Positions 1 to 8,644 of a DNA stretch of 64,000 nt are shown in pieces. A model generated the notes under the pieces. That model did not search any database. It saw nothing but the letters and a program-made list of their open reading frames with translations, and had not been told where the DNA came from. The translations under genes and the position numbers were made by a program. Every line of letters starts with the position of its first letter. Position 1 is the stretch's first letter. Source of the stretch: Oscillospiraceae bacterium (GTDB lineage Bacteria; Bacillota; Clostridia; Oscillospirales; Oscillospiraceae); NCBI GenBank assembly GCA_015067435.1, contig SVMM01000014.1:42947-106946 (forward strand), in the 5' to 3' direction.

Positions 1-1092
1 GTGCTGCGCGATCACGGCGTCCGCTTCCTCTGTTCCGTCAGCCCCTGTCTCGTTCGGAACGGTGTGCTCTACGAGCTGTTCCGAAAAAACGGCTGGCTCG
101 TCACCCGTCAAAACGGTGAGGTCTATCACGATAAGTCTATTTTATGCAGTTTCGGAATGATAGACCTAACAAATCCGGAGGCGCTTGCCTATGTCAGGGA
201 CGTGCTCATCGGACGCGGTATGCTCGACCTCGGCGTCTCCGGCTGGATGGCGGACTGCGGCGCGTATCCTCCCCCGGACTGCGTGCTGCATGGCGGCGAC
301 GTGCGGACGCTGCGCGGCACGTGGCCGACGCTCTGGGCAAGGGTCAATCGCGAGGCGATCGAGGCGCATGGAGACGACGATGCGTTCTTCCTCCTGCGCG
401 GCGGCTGCCCCGGCATACAGGAATACGCGCCAGCCCTCTGGAACGCGGATTTTCGCGTCGGTTCCGCCCTCGATCGAGCCCTGCCCCACGCCATGACGTC
501 AGCCTTCTCTCTCGGCTTTTCCGGCGTGCCGATAGCGTACTGCGGCGCGCTTGATCCCCACTCCTCCGGCGCACGCCGTCAGGATGCGGAGCCGCTCATC
601 CGCCGGATGGAGGCGGACGCCTTTAACTGGCTCCTTCCATTCCGTGAGTCAATCGATTCTCACGGTGCTTCGCCGCTCGACGACCCCGCCGTCAGACTCC
701 ACGCGGTTCGGCTGAGCAATGTTCGCAGGGCATTGCGTCCGTATTTTGTCAGGATTGCCGCGCAAGCACGGGAGGGGCTGCCCGCAATCCGACCGGATTT
801 TTATAAGTCGATGCATTTTTCTATTTCCCGCGATCCATACTCCTATTTTCTGGGCGACGATCTTTACGTCTGTCCCGTGCTGCGGCGCAAGGCGGACAGG
901 CGCAGGGTGTTCCTCCCCCGCGGCGTGTGGGTACACCTCTGGTCCGGCAAGGTCTACACCGGCGGCGAGCGGTACGACGTCCCCGCGCCGCCGGGAGAGA
1001 TCCCGGTTTTCTATCGTGCAGACAGCGAGTCTATCGAATTGTTCCGCGAAGCCGGCGCGAAATACAATCTGCTGTCGTGGGAGGGCAAATAA
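1..1092 (+). CDS. Glycoside hydrolase family 31, C-terminal part (5' end outside window)
   Basis: This is the catalytic and C-terminal part of a GH31 alpha-glycosidase, a family that hydrolyses terminal alpha-linked sugars by a retaining mechanism. The visible 363 residues begin inside the TIM barrel, so the GTG at base 1 is not the real start. The stretch GWMADCGAY (about residues 81-89) carries the expected nucleophile Asp85. ALWNADFRVG (about 145-154) places the acid/base at Asp150. After the barrel come a LPRGVWVHLWSGK segment and a beta-sandwich end typical of GH31. The nucleophile block most resembles the YihQ-like (sulfoquinovosidase) branch, but Cys replaces the usual Phe after the Asp and the sugar-recognition residues lie partly outside the window. 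The substrate therefore stays open. A strong hairpin terminator follows directly. Confidence 0.85.
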   Translation: MLRDHGVRFLCSVSPCLVRNGVLYELFRKNGWLVTRQNGEVYHDKSILCSFGMIDLTNPEALAYVRDVLIGRGMLDLGVSGWMADCGAYPPPDCVLHGGDVRTLRGTWPTLWARVNREAIEAHGDDDAFFLLRGGCPGIQEYAPALWNADFRVGSALDRALPHAMTSAFSLGFSGVPIAYCGALDPHSSGARRQDAEPLIRRMEADAFNWLLPFRESIDSHGASPLDDPAVRLHAVRLSNVRRALRPYFVRIAAQAREGLPAIRPDFYKSMHFSISRDPYSYFLGDDLYVCPVLRRKADRRRVFLPRGVWVHLWSGKVYTGGERYDVPAPPGEIPVFYRADSESIELFREAGAKYNLLSWEGK

Positions 1093-1130
1093 ACAGGGTG
1101 CGGAAATGGCTCCGCACCCTGTTCTTTGTT
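1092..1130. terminator. Bidirectional hairpin terminator
   Basis: A 13-bp perfect stem (1092-1104 pairing with 1111-1123) with a 6-nt loop is followed by TCTTTGTT. It lies between the convergent GH31 and D-Ala-D-Ala carboxypeptidase genes and can serve both. Confidence 0.85.
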
Positions 1131-1141
1131 GTCTTCGTTTG

Positions 1142-2329
1142 TCAGGCGGCGTCGGCGTCCGGGAGCACCAGCAGCTCCGTTTTGACGGAGAACGGCTCCA
1201 TGCCCGGCAGCCCCGCCGTGTTGCAGCGGAACTCCAAAACGTGCTCGCCCGCCGTGAACCGGTCGCCGCGCAGCGTGATCTGGCTGCGGCTGTAGTCGCC
1301 CGTCAGGCGGAACACGCTGTTTTGATAGCCCTCGATCAGCGCGCCGTCCAGATACCATCCGCACGGGACGATCAGCGCCGCGTCCTGCGCACAGGCGACC
1401 CGGCAGGTGACGGTCAGCTCCGCGTCGGGGTATATCTCCGCGCGCCGGACGTTCATCCGTCCCTTGAACGTGCGCGGCTCGGCGCGCTCCGCCTGCACCG
1501 CGAAGCCGTATTCCAGCAGCTTCTGCGCCTCGCTCGCGCGCGCCGAAGCGCTGTTCGTGCCCATCACGACCGCGATGACGCGCCGTCCGTTGCGCGTCGC
1601 CGTCGCTGTGAAGCAGTAGCCCGCGCCGTAGGTGTAGCCGGTCTTCAGGCCGTCCACGCCCTCCACGCCCTCGCGGAGCAGCAGGTTGGTCGTCCGGTGC
1701 GTTTCGCCCTGAAACGTAACGCTCTTCTGTACGGAGTACTCCAGCGTCTCGGGATAGTCCACGAGGAGCCGCCGCGCCAGATACGCCATCGCGTAAGGCG
1801 TGACGGCGTTGCCTTCGTCCTCGAAGCCGCAGCTGTCCGCAAACTGCGCCTCAACGCCCCACGCGGCGGTACGCTCGTTCATGCGCTGGACAAACGCCGC
1901 CTCGTTGCCGGCGATGTGCTCCGCCAGCGCGACGGAGGACGCGTTGCCCGACGCGCAGATGGCGAGGCGCAGCAGCGTGCCGGCGGGGACGGTCTGTCCC
2001 CTGCGGAAATGCTCCAGCCCCGAATACCGCCCGTCGTTCGACATGGCGGCGGCGCGCTGGCTGATCGACACGGGGGTTTCGAGCGTCAGGCGCCCCTCGC
2101 GGATCTCCTCAAACGTAAGATAGACGGTCATCAGCTTCGTCATGCTGGCAATGGGGCGCGCTTTGTCGGCGTTCCTGGCATAGTAGACCTCGCCCGTGTC
2201 GCCGTCCATCACAATGGCGCCGACGGCGTTGACCGACGGTGTCTCCGCCGCGGAAACGGGGACGGACAGCATCACCGCAAGCAGAATGCAGAGCATGCGC
2301 GCCAGGCTTGTTTTCCTGATCCCACTCAT
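1142..2329 (-). CDS. D-alanyl-D-alanine carboxypeptidase (serine peptidase S11, DacF-like)
   Basis: This is a low-molecular-weight penicillin-binding protein that removes the terminal D-Ala from peptidoglycan pentapeptides outside the membrane. The 395 residues begin with a signal peptide (about 1-28, ending VSAAETP). All three S11 motifs are present: SMTK (Ser62-Lys65), SGN (127-129) and KTG (229-231). A beta-rich C-terminal domain (about 290-390) follows, as in DacB/DacF proteins. The ATG at 2329 has AAAGGAG about 10 nt upstream. The gene starts 31 bp after the DUF937 gene on the same strand and probably shares its transcript. The exact paralogue (dacF, dacA or a sporulation type) cannot be decided. 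Confidence 0.92.
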   Translation of the reverse strand: MSGIRKTSLARMLCILLAVMLSVPVSAAETPSVNAVGAIVMDGDTGEVYYARNADKARPIASMTKLMTVYLTFEEIREGRLTLETPVSISQRAAAMSNDGRYSGLEHFRRGQTVPAGTLLRLAICASGNASSVALAEHIAGNEAAFVQRMNERTAAWGVEAQFADSCGFEDEGNAVTPYAMAYLARRLLVDYPETLEYSVQKSVTFQGETHRTTNLLLREGVEGVDGLKTGYTYGAGYCFTATATRNGRRVIAVVMGTNSASARASEAQKLLEYGFAVQAERAEPRTFKGRMNVRRAEIYPDAELTVTCRVACAQDAALIVPCGWYLDGALIEGYQNSVFRLTGDYSRSQITLRGDRFTAGEHVLEFRCNTAGLPGMEPFSVKTELLVLPDADAA

Positions 2330-2360
2330 ATGATGTGATTTCTCCTTTTCTCCCGGATGT

Positions 2361-2978
2361 TCAGCGCAGCAGCCCCATCAGCAGGGACGTCAGGCCGCCG
2401 CTGCCGTTGTTGCTTGCGTTGGCGTTAGCATTCGCATTCGCGTTGGCGCCGCCGGACGCGCCGAGCAGGCCCGTGAGCAGGCTCGCCGTACCGTTTCCGC
2501 CGCCGCCGAGCAGCGAACCCATGATGCCCGCGACGCCGGCGGCGCTGTTCGCCTGCTGCTGTTGCTGCTGCGCGCCGACCTCCTTGCCCAAAAGGCTCAT
2601 CAGATACGGCGCCGCCGCGGAGAGCACCTTCTTCACGTCCGCCTTCTTGACGCCGGATTTCTTGGCGATCTGCGTGATGATCTCGTTGGCATTTGACCCG
2701 AACAGGTGGTTTACGATCTTCTCGCCGTCCTTCAGATCGACGCCCGACATGTACGCGCCGACGTTGGAGGTGTTGCTGGCGGCATGCTGGGTGAGCGCGT
2801 TGGCGAAGCCCGCCGACGTGCCGCTGTTGTTGGACTGGCCGAGCGCGCCGCCGAGCAGCAGCGGGAGCGCCGCGTCGAGCACGCCGCGCGTCGCCTCGGC
2901 GGAAACGCCCGTCGCCTTGCTGATGCCCTCCGTGCTGTCCAGCGACTTGACCGAACTGACCACAGACTCAATCGCCAT
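2361..2978 (-). CDS. DUF937 domain protein
   Basis: The 205-residue protein matches the DUF937 family: an Ala/Gly/Leu-rich helical protein with GVLDAALPLLLGGAL near residue 35 and VLSAAAPYLMSLLG near residue 120. A glutamine run (six Q around residue 138) and an alternating Asn-Ala run near residue 180 are low-complexity linkers. No signal peptide or catalytic motif is seen, and the family has no settled biochemical role. The ATG at 2978 follows GGGAGGAAG. It is the first gene of a probable two-gene transcript with the carboxypeptidase downstream, driven by the promoter at 3014-3043. Confidence 0.85.
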   Translation of the reverse strand: MAIESVVSSVKSLDSTEGISKATGVSAEATRGVLDAALPLLLGGALGQSNNSGTSAGFANALTQHAASNTSNVGAYMSGVDLKDGEKIVNHLFGSNANEIITQIAKKSGVKKADVKKVLSAAAPYLMSLLGKEVGAQQQQQQANSAAGVAGIMGSLLGGGGNGTASLLTGLLGASGGANANANANANASNNGSGGLTSLLMGLLR

Positions 2979-3013
2979 GGAATCTTCCTCCCTTTTTTCG
3001 ACAGATTGCCCAT

Positions 3014-3043
3014 ATTATAGCCCCATTTCCCCCGCATCGTCAA
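3014..3043 (-). promoter_or_regulatory. Sigma-A promoter for the DUF937 gene
   Basis: On the minus strand TTGACG (3038-3043), an 18-nt spacer and a perfect TATAAT (3014-3019) lie about 35 nt before the start codon. Confidence 0.7.
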
Positions 3044-3061
3044 CCATGTTGCAAAAAAGTA

Positions 3062-3090
3062 TTGAGAAATCCCTTATCTTGTGCTATTCT
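3062..3090 (+). promoter_or_regulatory. Sigma-A promoter for the membrane protein at 3135
   Basis: TTGAGA (3062-3067), a 17-nt spacer and TATTCT (3085-3090) are followed by TTAGGAGGA about 10 nt before ATG 3135. Confidence 0.65.
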
Positions 3091-3134
3091 GGACAAAGCA
3101 AACGCATATAGGCGATTGTTAGGAGGAATCGAAA

Positions 3135-3893
3135 ATGGCTGAAAAGAAAGAACACAAGATCGTCGCCGCCAACAGCGGAGAGGCGAAGAAGCCCGCGGCA
3201 AAGCCCGCCGGAACGACGCAGACGGTGCAGCACACGGTCAAGCCCGCGGGCGAAAAGGGCAATGCCGGCGGTCTGCGCGCCGGGGCGGTGGTGCTCTGGG
3301 TGATTGCGATCGTCTTTGAGGTGCTCGCCGCGCTGGTGCTCTTCGGCAAGATCAACCTGACCTTTATGCCCATGATGTGGCAGCTCATCGCCTTCCTCGT
3401 ACTCGACCTCGTCTGCGTCATCATCGGCTCGCAGCTGTGGAAGAAGGCGAACCACATCGACCCCGCCTCCGAGAAGAACAAGACCAAGTTCTGGCTGTGG
3501 AACAACATGGGCGTGATCGTATGCTGCTTCGCGTTCATCCCGATCATCATTCTGTTCCTCTCGAACAAGGATCTTGACAAGAAGACCAAGGTGATCTGCA
3601 CCATCGTCGCCATCATCGCGCTTCTCATCGGCGGCGCGGCGAGCGTCGACTACAACCCCGTCTCGCAGGAGCAGCTTGCCACCGCGGAGAATGTGCTCGG
3701 CGATACGGACGTCTACTGGGCGCCCTTCGGCAAGGTCTATCACACGCACGAGGACTGCCAGGCGCTCAACAACAGCGAGACGCTGACGGTCGGCAAGGTC
3801 GACGACGCCATCGCCGCCAACCGCACCCGCCTGTGCTCGTTCTGCGCGCGGCGCGACTCGATCACCGAGGTCGCGACGGACGACGCGGCGTAA
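3135..3893 (+). CDS. Four-TM membrane protein with C-terminal Cys/His motif
   Basis: I do not recognise this 252-residue protein as a named family. It has a charged, Ala/Lys/Pro-rich N-terminus of about 45 residues and four predicted membrane segments (about 50-75, 80-100, 115-140 and 150-170). After the last segment the tail reads VYWAPFGKVYHTHEDCQAL and later CSFCAR. Such G-K-x-Y-H-x(4)-C patterns end many small domains that bind a metal through His and Cys, so a zinc-binding extracytoplasmic or cytoplasmic tail is inferred. There is no signal peptide beyond the membrane segments. It is transcribed alone from its own promoter and ends at a strong hairpin. Confidence 0.75.
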   Translation: MAEKKEHKIVAANSGEAKKPAAKPAGTTQTVQHTVKPAGEKGNAGGLRAGAVVLWVIAIVFEVLAALVLFGKINLTFMPMMWQLIAFLVLDLVCVIIGSQLWKKANHIDPASEKNKTKFWLWNNMGVIVCCFAFIPIIILFLSNKDLDKKTKVICTIVAIIALLIGGAASVDYNPVSQEQLATAENVLGDTDVYWAPFGKVYHTHEDCQALNNSETLTVGKVDDAIAANRTRLCSFCARRDSITEVATDDAA

Positions 3894-3910
3894 CGCAGCC
3901 GCAAAACCGC

Positions 3911-3955
3911 AAAAAACATCCGGCTTCGCAACATGCGGAGCCGGATGTTTTATGC
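3911..3955. terminator. Bidirectional hairpin terminator
   Basis: An 18-bp stem with one G-T pair (3913-3930 with 3934-3951) has A-rich and T-rich flanks. It separates two convergent genes. Confidence 0.85.
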
Positions 3956-3962
3956 TTCGTGA

Positions 3963-4385
3963 TTACTCGTTCTCGCCCTTATCGTCGTTCCCGCCGGCGA
4001 TCTCCTCGACGGTGCCGTCCTCCTTGATGATCTCAAAGCGGCAGTTGAAGCCGAACTTCGCGATCGCGCCCGCGATTACCGCCGGAACCAGCACGGCCGG
4101 GCCGGCCATCAGGCCGAGCACGCCGCCGGCAATGCCCGCGTTCACGGGGATGTTGGCAACCTCTTCGTCGCCGCGCAGCATGCGGATGCGGGTGACGTTG
4201 CCCTTCTTCACCGCGCCCTTGATCTTCTCAAGGATCTCGTCGGTGCCGGAGCCCTGATCCTTCTCGATGGCGATGATGGCGTCGACGACGTTGCCGTTGT
4301 TCTCCTCCAGTGCCTTCTTCGCGGACTCATAGGTGACGCCCGTGCGCTCACGAACCTGATCGATCATTTCCAGCGTAATTTCCAT
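3963..4385 (-). CDS. DUF4342 protein with UBA-like N-terminus
   Basis: This is a 140-residue protein. Residues 1-45 (starting MEITLEMIDQVRERTGV) look like the UBA/TS-N fold found in elongation factor Ts. The middle (about 50-85) is the DUF4342 core. A Gly/Ala/Val-rich hydrophobic hairpin (about 80-115) could insert in or lie on the membrane. The tail is acidic. The role is unknown. The ATG at 4385 follows AAAGGGGGA. On the minus strand an extended -10 (TGCTAGATT, around 4439-4447) lies upstream but has no clear -35 box. Confidence 0.8.
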   Translation of the reverse strand: MEITLEMIDQVRERTGVTYESAKKALEENNGNVVDAIIAIEKDQGSGTDEILEKIKGAVKKGNVTRIRMLRGDEEVANIPVNAGIAGGVLGLMAGPAVLVPAVIAGAIAKFGFNCRFEIIKEDGTVEEIAGGNDDKGENE

Positions 4386-4513
4386 TGTTGGTGTCCCCCT
4401 TTATCAAATGTACGGTCTCCCCGTTTGGGTCTGTGGATAATCTAGCACGGAATTGTTTCCCTTTCTTCAACGAAATATGAACGATTCGTAAATAAACAAA
4501 ACGAGCGATAAGG

Positions 4514-5341
4514 TCAGACGAAGGGATTGTAATACCGCGTGCCGCGTAAAACGGTGCCGAGGATCGCCGCGGCGAGCAGCAGCGCGCACACCGCCATGCA
4601 CACGATATCCGCCGCGCGGAAGCGCCGGCCGCGATACCATGTGCGCGTCTTCCCCTTGCCGAAGCCGCGCAGCTCCATCGCGTTGGAGATCACCTCGATG
4701 CGGTCCATACTGGAGAGGATGAGCGGGATCAGGATCGCGCCCGCCGCGCGCAGGCGCTTGACAAGGGATTCCTTCTTGCTCATCTCGATGCCGCGCGCCT
4801 GCTGCGACTGGGATATCTCGTGATACGATCGCTGGATGTCCGGGATGTAGCGCAGCGCCAGCGCGACGGAGTAGGCAACCTTGTAGCTCACGCCGATGCG
4901 GTTGAGCGAGGCGGCGAATTCGCTGGGATCCGTGGTGCACACGAACAGCAGCAGCAGCGGGATCGCCGCGAGGTACTTGAGCACGAGGTTGAGGTGGTAA
5001 AAAAGCTGCTCCGCCGTCACGGTGTACGGCCCCGCGATCGTGAAAAGCACCGTGCGCGTGCCGTAGATGCCCACGCCGTGCTCCGGCGCGAACAGATAGA
5101 CCATCAGGTTGTTGAGCACCATGAACACGAACGTCACCCAAAATACCGCCTTGACGTCGCGGAAGCGGATCTTCGAGACGGCGAACAGGATGACCGCCGC
5201 GACCGGCATCAGCGCGAGGAGGCGCGTGTCGTATGTCACCATGGACGCGAGCGACCACAGCAGCAGGCACACGAGCTTTGTCGCGCCGGTCAGACGGTGG
5301 ATGGGCGAGGGGCGGTCGATGTAGTTGAAGATGTTTATCAT
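4514..5341 (-). CDS. ecfT: ECF transporter T component (EcfT)
   Basis: This is the transmembrane scaffold of an energy-coupling factor importer, which links the ATPases to the substrate-capturing S protein. The 275 residues contain several membrane segments and the two coupling-helix signatures of EcfT: Ala-Arg-Gly in QQARGIEMSKK and Arg-Gly-Phe-Gly in ELRGFGKGKTR. The start overlaps the stop of the ATPase gene by 4 nt (5338-5341), which indicates translational coupling. The order S, fused double ATPase, T recalls ykoEDC-type loci. Confidence 0.93.
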   Translation of the reverse strand: MINIFNYIDRPSPIHRLTGATKLVCLLLWSLASMVTYDTRLLALMPVAAVILFAVSKIRFRDVKAVFWVTFVFMVLNNLMVYLFAPEHGVGIYGTRTVLFTIAGPYTVTAEQLFYHLNLVLKYLAAIPLLLLFVCTTDPSEFAASLNRIGVSYKVAYSVALALRYIPDIQRSYHEISQSQQARGIEMSKKESLVKRLRAAGAILIPLILSSMDRIEVISNAMELRGFGKGKTRTWYRGRRFRAADIVCMAVCALLLAAAILGTVLRGTRYYNPFV

Positions 5342-7047
5342 CGCTCGCGCACCTCCCGGTCACAGTCGATGAACCGCTGGACGAAGGCGCGCGGATCGTC
5401 GACGCCGCAGCGCACCGCCAGAGCGTAGAGGCTCGTCTCCCGCAGGCTCGCGCGCGCGACGACGTCCGGATCGGTCAAGATCTCGGCGGGGCGCGCATCC
5501 GCGATCTTCCGCCCGTCGGCGAACACCACCGCGCGGCTGCAATACTCCAGCATGAGGTGCATGTCGTGCGTAATCATCACCACGGTGACGCCCTGCGCGT
5601 TGAGCGCGCGCAAAAACTCCATGATCTCGGTGTAGCGGCGGAAATCCTGCCCCGCCGTCGGCTCGTCGAGGATGATGAGCGCCGGGTCGAGGGCGAGGAT
5701 GGACGCGATGGTCACGCGTTTTTTCTGTCCGAAGCTCAGCGCCGAGACCGGCCAGTTGCGGAACGGGTACAGCCCGCAGACGCGCAGGGCTTTTTCCACG
5801 CGCTCCCGCCGCTCCGCCTCCGCCACGCCGCGCGTCACAAGCCCCAGCGCCACCTCGTCGAAGATCTGCACCTTCGAGATCATCTGGTTGGGATTCTGCA
5901 TCACGTAACCGATATGGTCGGCACGCTCCTTGATGGAAAGCGTGTTCAAATCGACGCCGTCGAACGAAAGCGTGCCCTCCTGCTGCCGCTCGAAGCCGCA
6001 GAGCACCTTGGAAAACGTCGATTTCCCCGCGCCGTTGCGTCCGACGATCGCCAGCATCTCCCCGCGCCGCACCGTGACGGACACGTCGTGCAGCGCCCCG
6101 AAGCCGTTGTCGTAGGCAAAGCGGATGTGCTCCGCCGCAAGCAGCACCGGCGCCTCCGGCAGTTCGGCTGCGGCCGGCGTCTCCCGGAACCAGCGCCGCA
6201 CCGCCGCGCTCTCGTCCTCCGAAAGCCGCAGGGATTCGATATTATGTAAACCCATATCCGGACGCAGCGCCACGCCCGCCAGCCGCAGCGCGGCGACGTA
6301 AAGCGGCTCGCGGACGCCCTGTTCGCGCAGAAGGCCGGTGGCGAGCAGCTCGTCCGGCGCCATATCGGCGACGATGCGCCCGTCCTGCATCAGCACCACG
6401 CGGTCCACGTCCCGGTGGAGCACGTCCTCGATGCGGTGCTCGATGATGACGACGGTCGTCCCTGTCCTGCGCCAGATCTCGTCGATCAGCTCGATCGCCT
6501 GCTTGCCCGTGGCGGGGTCGAGGTTTGCCAGCGGCTCGTCAAACAGCAGCACCGGCACGTTGTCCACCATCACGCCCGCCAGCGACACGCGCTGCTTCTG
6601 CCCGCCGGACAGCTCGTTCGGCGCGTGGCTCAGGTGCGAGCGGATGTCGACCTGCTCCGCGGCGGCGTCCACGCGGCGGAACAGCTCGTCCTGCGCGACG
6701 GCGTCGTTCTCCAGCGCGAAGGCGATATCCTCCGCCACGGTGAGGCCGACGAACTGCCCGTCCTGATCCTGCAAAACGGTGCCGACCATCTTGGACATGT
6801 CGAAAAGGCTCAGCTCGCGCGTCTCCTTGCCGAAGACGCGGAGGCTGCCCCGCATCTCGCCGCGGTAGGAGAACGGGATCAGGCCGTTGAGGCAGTGCGC
6901 CAGCGTGGACTTGCCGCAGCCCGAGGGACCGCAGATCAGCACCTTTTCGCCGGCGCGGATCGTCAGGTCGACGTTGTGGAGCGTCGGCTCCTTCTGGGCG
7001 CTGTACTGCCAGGAAAAGCCATGGAATTCGATCACAGGTTGTTTCAA
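5338..7047 (-). CDS. ECF transporter double ATPase (EcfA1-EcfA2 fusion, YkoD-like)
   Basis: One 569-residue polypeptide carries two complete ABC ATPase domains, replacing the separate EcfA1 and EcfA2 subunits. Domain 1 has the Walker A GPSGCGKST (40-48), signature LSGGQKQRV and Walker B VLLFDEPLANLDP. Domain 2 (from about residue 300) has GRNGAGKST, a variant signature LSFGQKKRV and LIILDEPTAGQD. The linker between domains (about 230-300) is Leu/Glu/Arg-rich. It powers the importer formed with the T and S genes on either side. A hairpin lies between this gene and the S-component gene upstream. Confidence 0.93.
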   Translation of the reverse strand: MKQPVIEFHGFSWQYSAQKEPTLHNVDLTIRAGEKVLICGPSGCGKSTLAHCLNGLIPFSYRGEMRGSLRVFGKETRELSLFDMSKMVGTVLQDQDGQFVGLTVAEDIAFALENDAVAQDELFRRVDAAAEQVDIRSHLSHAPNELSGGQKQRVSLAGVMVDNVPVLLFDEPLANLDPATGKQAIELIDEIWRRTGTTVVIIEHRIEDVLHRDVDRVVLMQDGRIVADMAPDELLATGLLREQGVREPLYVAALRLAGVALRPDMGLHNIESLRLSEDESAAVRRWFRETPAAAELPEAPVLLAAEHIRFAYDNGFGALHDVSVTVRRGEMLAIVGRNGAGKSTFSKVLCGFERQQEGTLSFDGVDLNTLSIKERADHIGYVMQNPNQMISKVQIFDEVALGLVTRGVAEAERRERVEKALRVCGLYPFRNWPVSALSFGQKKRVTIASILALDPALIILDEPTAGQDFRRYTEIMEFLRALNAQGVTVVMITHDMHLMLEYCSRAVVFADGRKIADARPAEILTDPDVVARASLRETSLYALAVRCGVDDPRAFVQRFIDCDREVRER

Positions 7048-7069
7048 GGCGTTTTTCTCCCCAAAAGCA

Positions 7070-7097
7070 ATGAGAGCCGACCTTCGCCGGCTCTCAT
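7070..7097 (-). terminator. Hairpin between S-component and ATPase genes (possible attenuator)
   Basis: A 10-bp perfect stem (7070-7079 with 7088-7097) follows the S-component stop. On the minus strand it is followed by TGCTTTTGG, only a short T run, so partial termination that favours the S gene is more likely than a full stop. Confidence 0.5.
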
Positions 7098-7107
7098 AAC
7101 GGTTTGC

Positions 7108-7662
7108 TCAGTCCTCCTGCTCAAGGCTGCCCTTCTGCGGCCGCGCCTTGGCGTAGGCGACGCAGAGCAGGCTGCCGATGACGGCGGTCGTCACGGCGTT
7201 GGCGATGCCGGAGAAAAGGCCCTGCACGAACAGCTTCTCCACCGGCTCGTTGTAGATTAGGATATCGAGAACAGGCGCGACGGCGCCCCAGCAGATCACG
7301 TGGCAGATCACCTGCGTGACGTTGAAGCGGATCAGCTCGTCCGAGCCGCACACGCCGTCCGCGAGCGGCATCTTGCGGGTGGCGAAGCCCATCAGGCCAC
7401 CGAAGACCGCGGACGCGATGACCCAGCTCCACCAGATGCCCCAGCCCCAGGACGCGTCGATGAGCGCGTGGCCGATCAGACCGATGAGCGCGCCGGCGAT
7501 GGGCCCGAACACGGCGGCCATAAACGCCAGAACGCCGTACTGGATGGTGACGCTGGTGTTGGGCACCGGGCTGGGGATGGCGATGAAGCGGCCGCACACG
7601 AAGAACAGCGCCGCGCCGATGCCGATGGCGACCACCGTTTTGACGGAAAGCTTGGTATCCAT
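7108..7662 (-). CDS. ECF transporter S component (UPF0397 family)
   Basis: This is the substrate-capture membrane protein of the ECF importer. The 184 residues start KLSVKTVVAIGIGAALFFVC and contain RFIAIPSPVPNT and GLIGHALID, the hallmarks of UPF0397. Five to six membrane segments are expected. The substrate of UPF0397 proteins is not settled. The gene order resembles thiamine-precursor (Yko) systems, but no thiamine riboswitch was seen in the leader. The ATG at 7662 has AAGGAGGAGA close by. It is the first gene of the operon. Confidence 0.88.
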   Translation of the reverse strand: MDTKLSVKTVVAIGIGAALFFVCGRFIAIPSPVPNTSVTIQYGVLAFMAAVFGPIAGALIGLIGHALIDASWGWGIWWSWVIASAVFGGLMGFATRKMPLADGVCGSDELIRFNVTQVICHVICWGAVAPVLDILIYNEPVEKLFVQGLFSGIANAVTTAVIGSLLCVAYAKARPQKGSLEQED

Positions 7663-7715
7663 GGAAATCTCCTCCTTTTTGCCTTACACACAAATTGTCG
7701 GAAACCGACGCCGTC

Positions 7716-7744
7716 AGAATATACCATTTTCCGCGCCCCGTCAA
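7716..7744 (-). promoter_or_regulatory. Sigma-A promoter of the ECF operon
   Basis: On the minus strand TTGACG (7739-7744), a 17-nt spacer and TATTCT (7716-7721) lie about 50 nt before ATG 7662. Confidence 0.65.
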
Positions 7745-7778
7745 GCGGCGGGGGCTTTCCTTTTGCGCGCGGCTGCGG

Positions 7779-7784
7779 TATAAT
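7779..7784 (+). promoter_or_regulatory. -10 element before the inositol monophosphatase gene
   Basis: A perfect TATAAT lies 30 nt before ATG 7814, divergent from the ECF promoter. The -35 region (TTTCCT) is weak. Confidence 0.5.
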
Positions 7785-7813
7785 CATAATTATCAAATGA
7801 ACGGAGGCGCGAA

Positions 7814-8644
7814 ATGGACATGCAAAAACTACTCGCCGGCATAGAGGCGGCGGCGCGCGGCGCGGGAAGGATCATGCTGGAGGCGGACGACGTCCGCTCC
7901 GTCGTGACGGAGAAGGAGGGGCACGGCAACTTCGTCACCGCGTACGACAAGCGCGTGCAGGCATACCTGTTCGCCGAGCTCGCCAGGGTGCTGCCGGAGG
8001 CGAAATTCATCGGCGAGGAGGACGGCGCGGACGCCTTCACCGACGACGACCGCCGGGGCTTCGCCTTCTGCGTCGATCCCATCGACGGCACGACGAATTT
8101 CCTCACCGGCTACCGTCCCTCCGTCACGTCGATCGCGCTGCTGCACGACGGTAAACCGCTTCTCGGCGTGGTTTACAACCCTTATGCGGACATGATGTTC
8201 TCCGCCGTGCGCGGCGGCGGCGCGGCGCTCAACGGCGCGCCGATCCGCTCCTCGGAGGAGCCGCTTGCGCGCAGCGTCGTCTCCTTCGGCACCGCGCCCT
8301 ACTACCCGGAGCTGGCGCAGCGCACCTTTGCCGTCTGCGCCGACTACCTCCCCCGCTGCATCGACCTGCGCCGCAGCGGGACGGCGGCGTGGGACCTGTG
8401 CTGCTGCGCCATGGGCGCGACGGGGCTTTACTACGAGCTGGAGCTCCAGCTCTGGGACTACGCCGCGGCAGGACTGATCGCCGAGGAGGCGGGCTGCCGC
8501 GTGACCGGTCTGGGCGGGTCGCCGCTTCCGTGGGACGGCCCCAGCTCGGTCATCTGCGCGTCCGCGGGCGTGGCGCGGGAGGACTATTTCCCGCGCGTCT
8601 CCCTCAGCCCTCCGGACGCCTGCGGCGGCGCTGCATCTCCATGA
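7814..8644 (+). CDS. Inositol monophosphatase family protein
   Basis: This is a metal-dependent phosphatase of the IMPase/SuhB/CysQ superfamily. The 276 residues show all three metal-site motifs: FIGEEDG near residue 74, VDPIDGTTNF near residue 94, and WDYAAAGLIAEEAG near residue 215. ATG 7814 has ACGGAGG 8 nt upstream. Its 3' end overlaps the 3' end of the opposing PilZ gene by 41 bp. The substrate (inositol phosphate, PAP or another) cannot be told from the motifs. Confidence 0.92.
   Translation: MDMQKLLAGIEAAARGAGRIMLEADDVRSVVTEKEGHGNFVTAYDKRVQAYLFAELARVLPEAKFIGEEDGADAFTDDDRRGFAFCVDPIDGTTNFLTGYRPSVTSIALLHDGKPLLGVVYNPYADMMFSAVRGGGAALNGAPIRSSEEPLARSVVSFGTAPYYPELAQRTFAVCADYLPRCIDLRRSGTAAWDLCCCAMGATGLYYELELQLWDYAAAGLIAEEAGCRVTGLGGSPLPWDGPSSVICASAGVAREDYFPRVSLSPPDACGGAASP

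Noticed and set aside
7663..7813. A vitamin riboswitch before the ECF operon
   Set aside because: The leader is only about 50 nt and has no thi-box, RFN or cobalamin-type conserved core.
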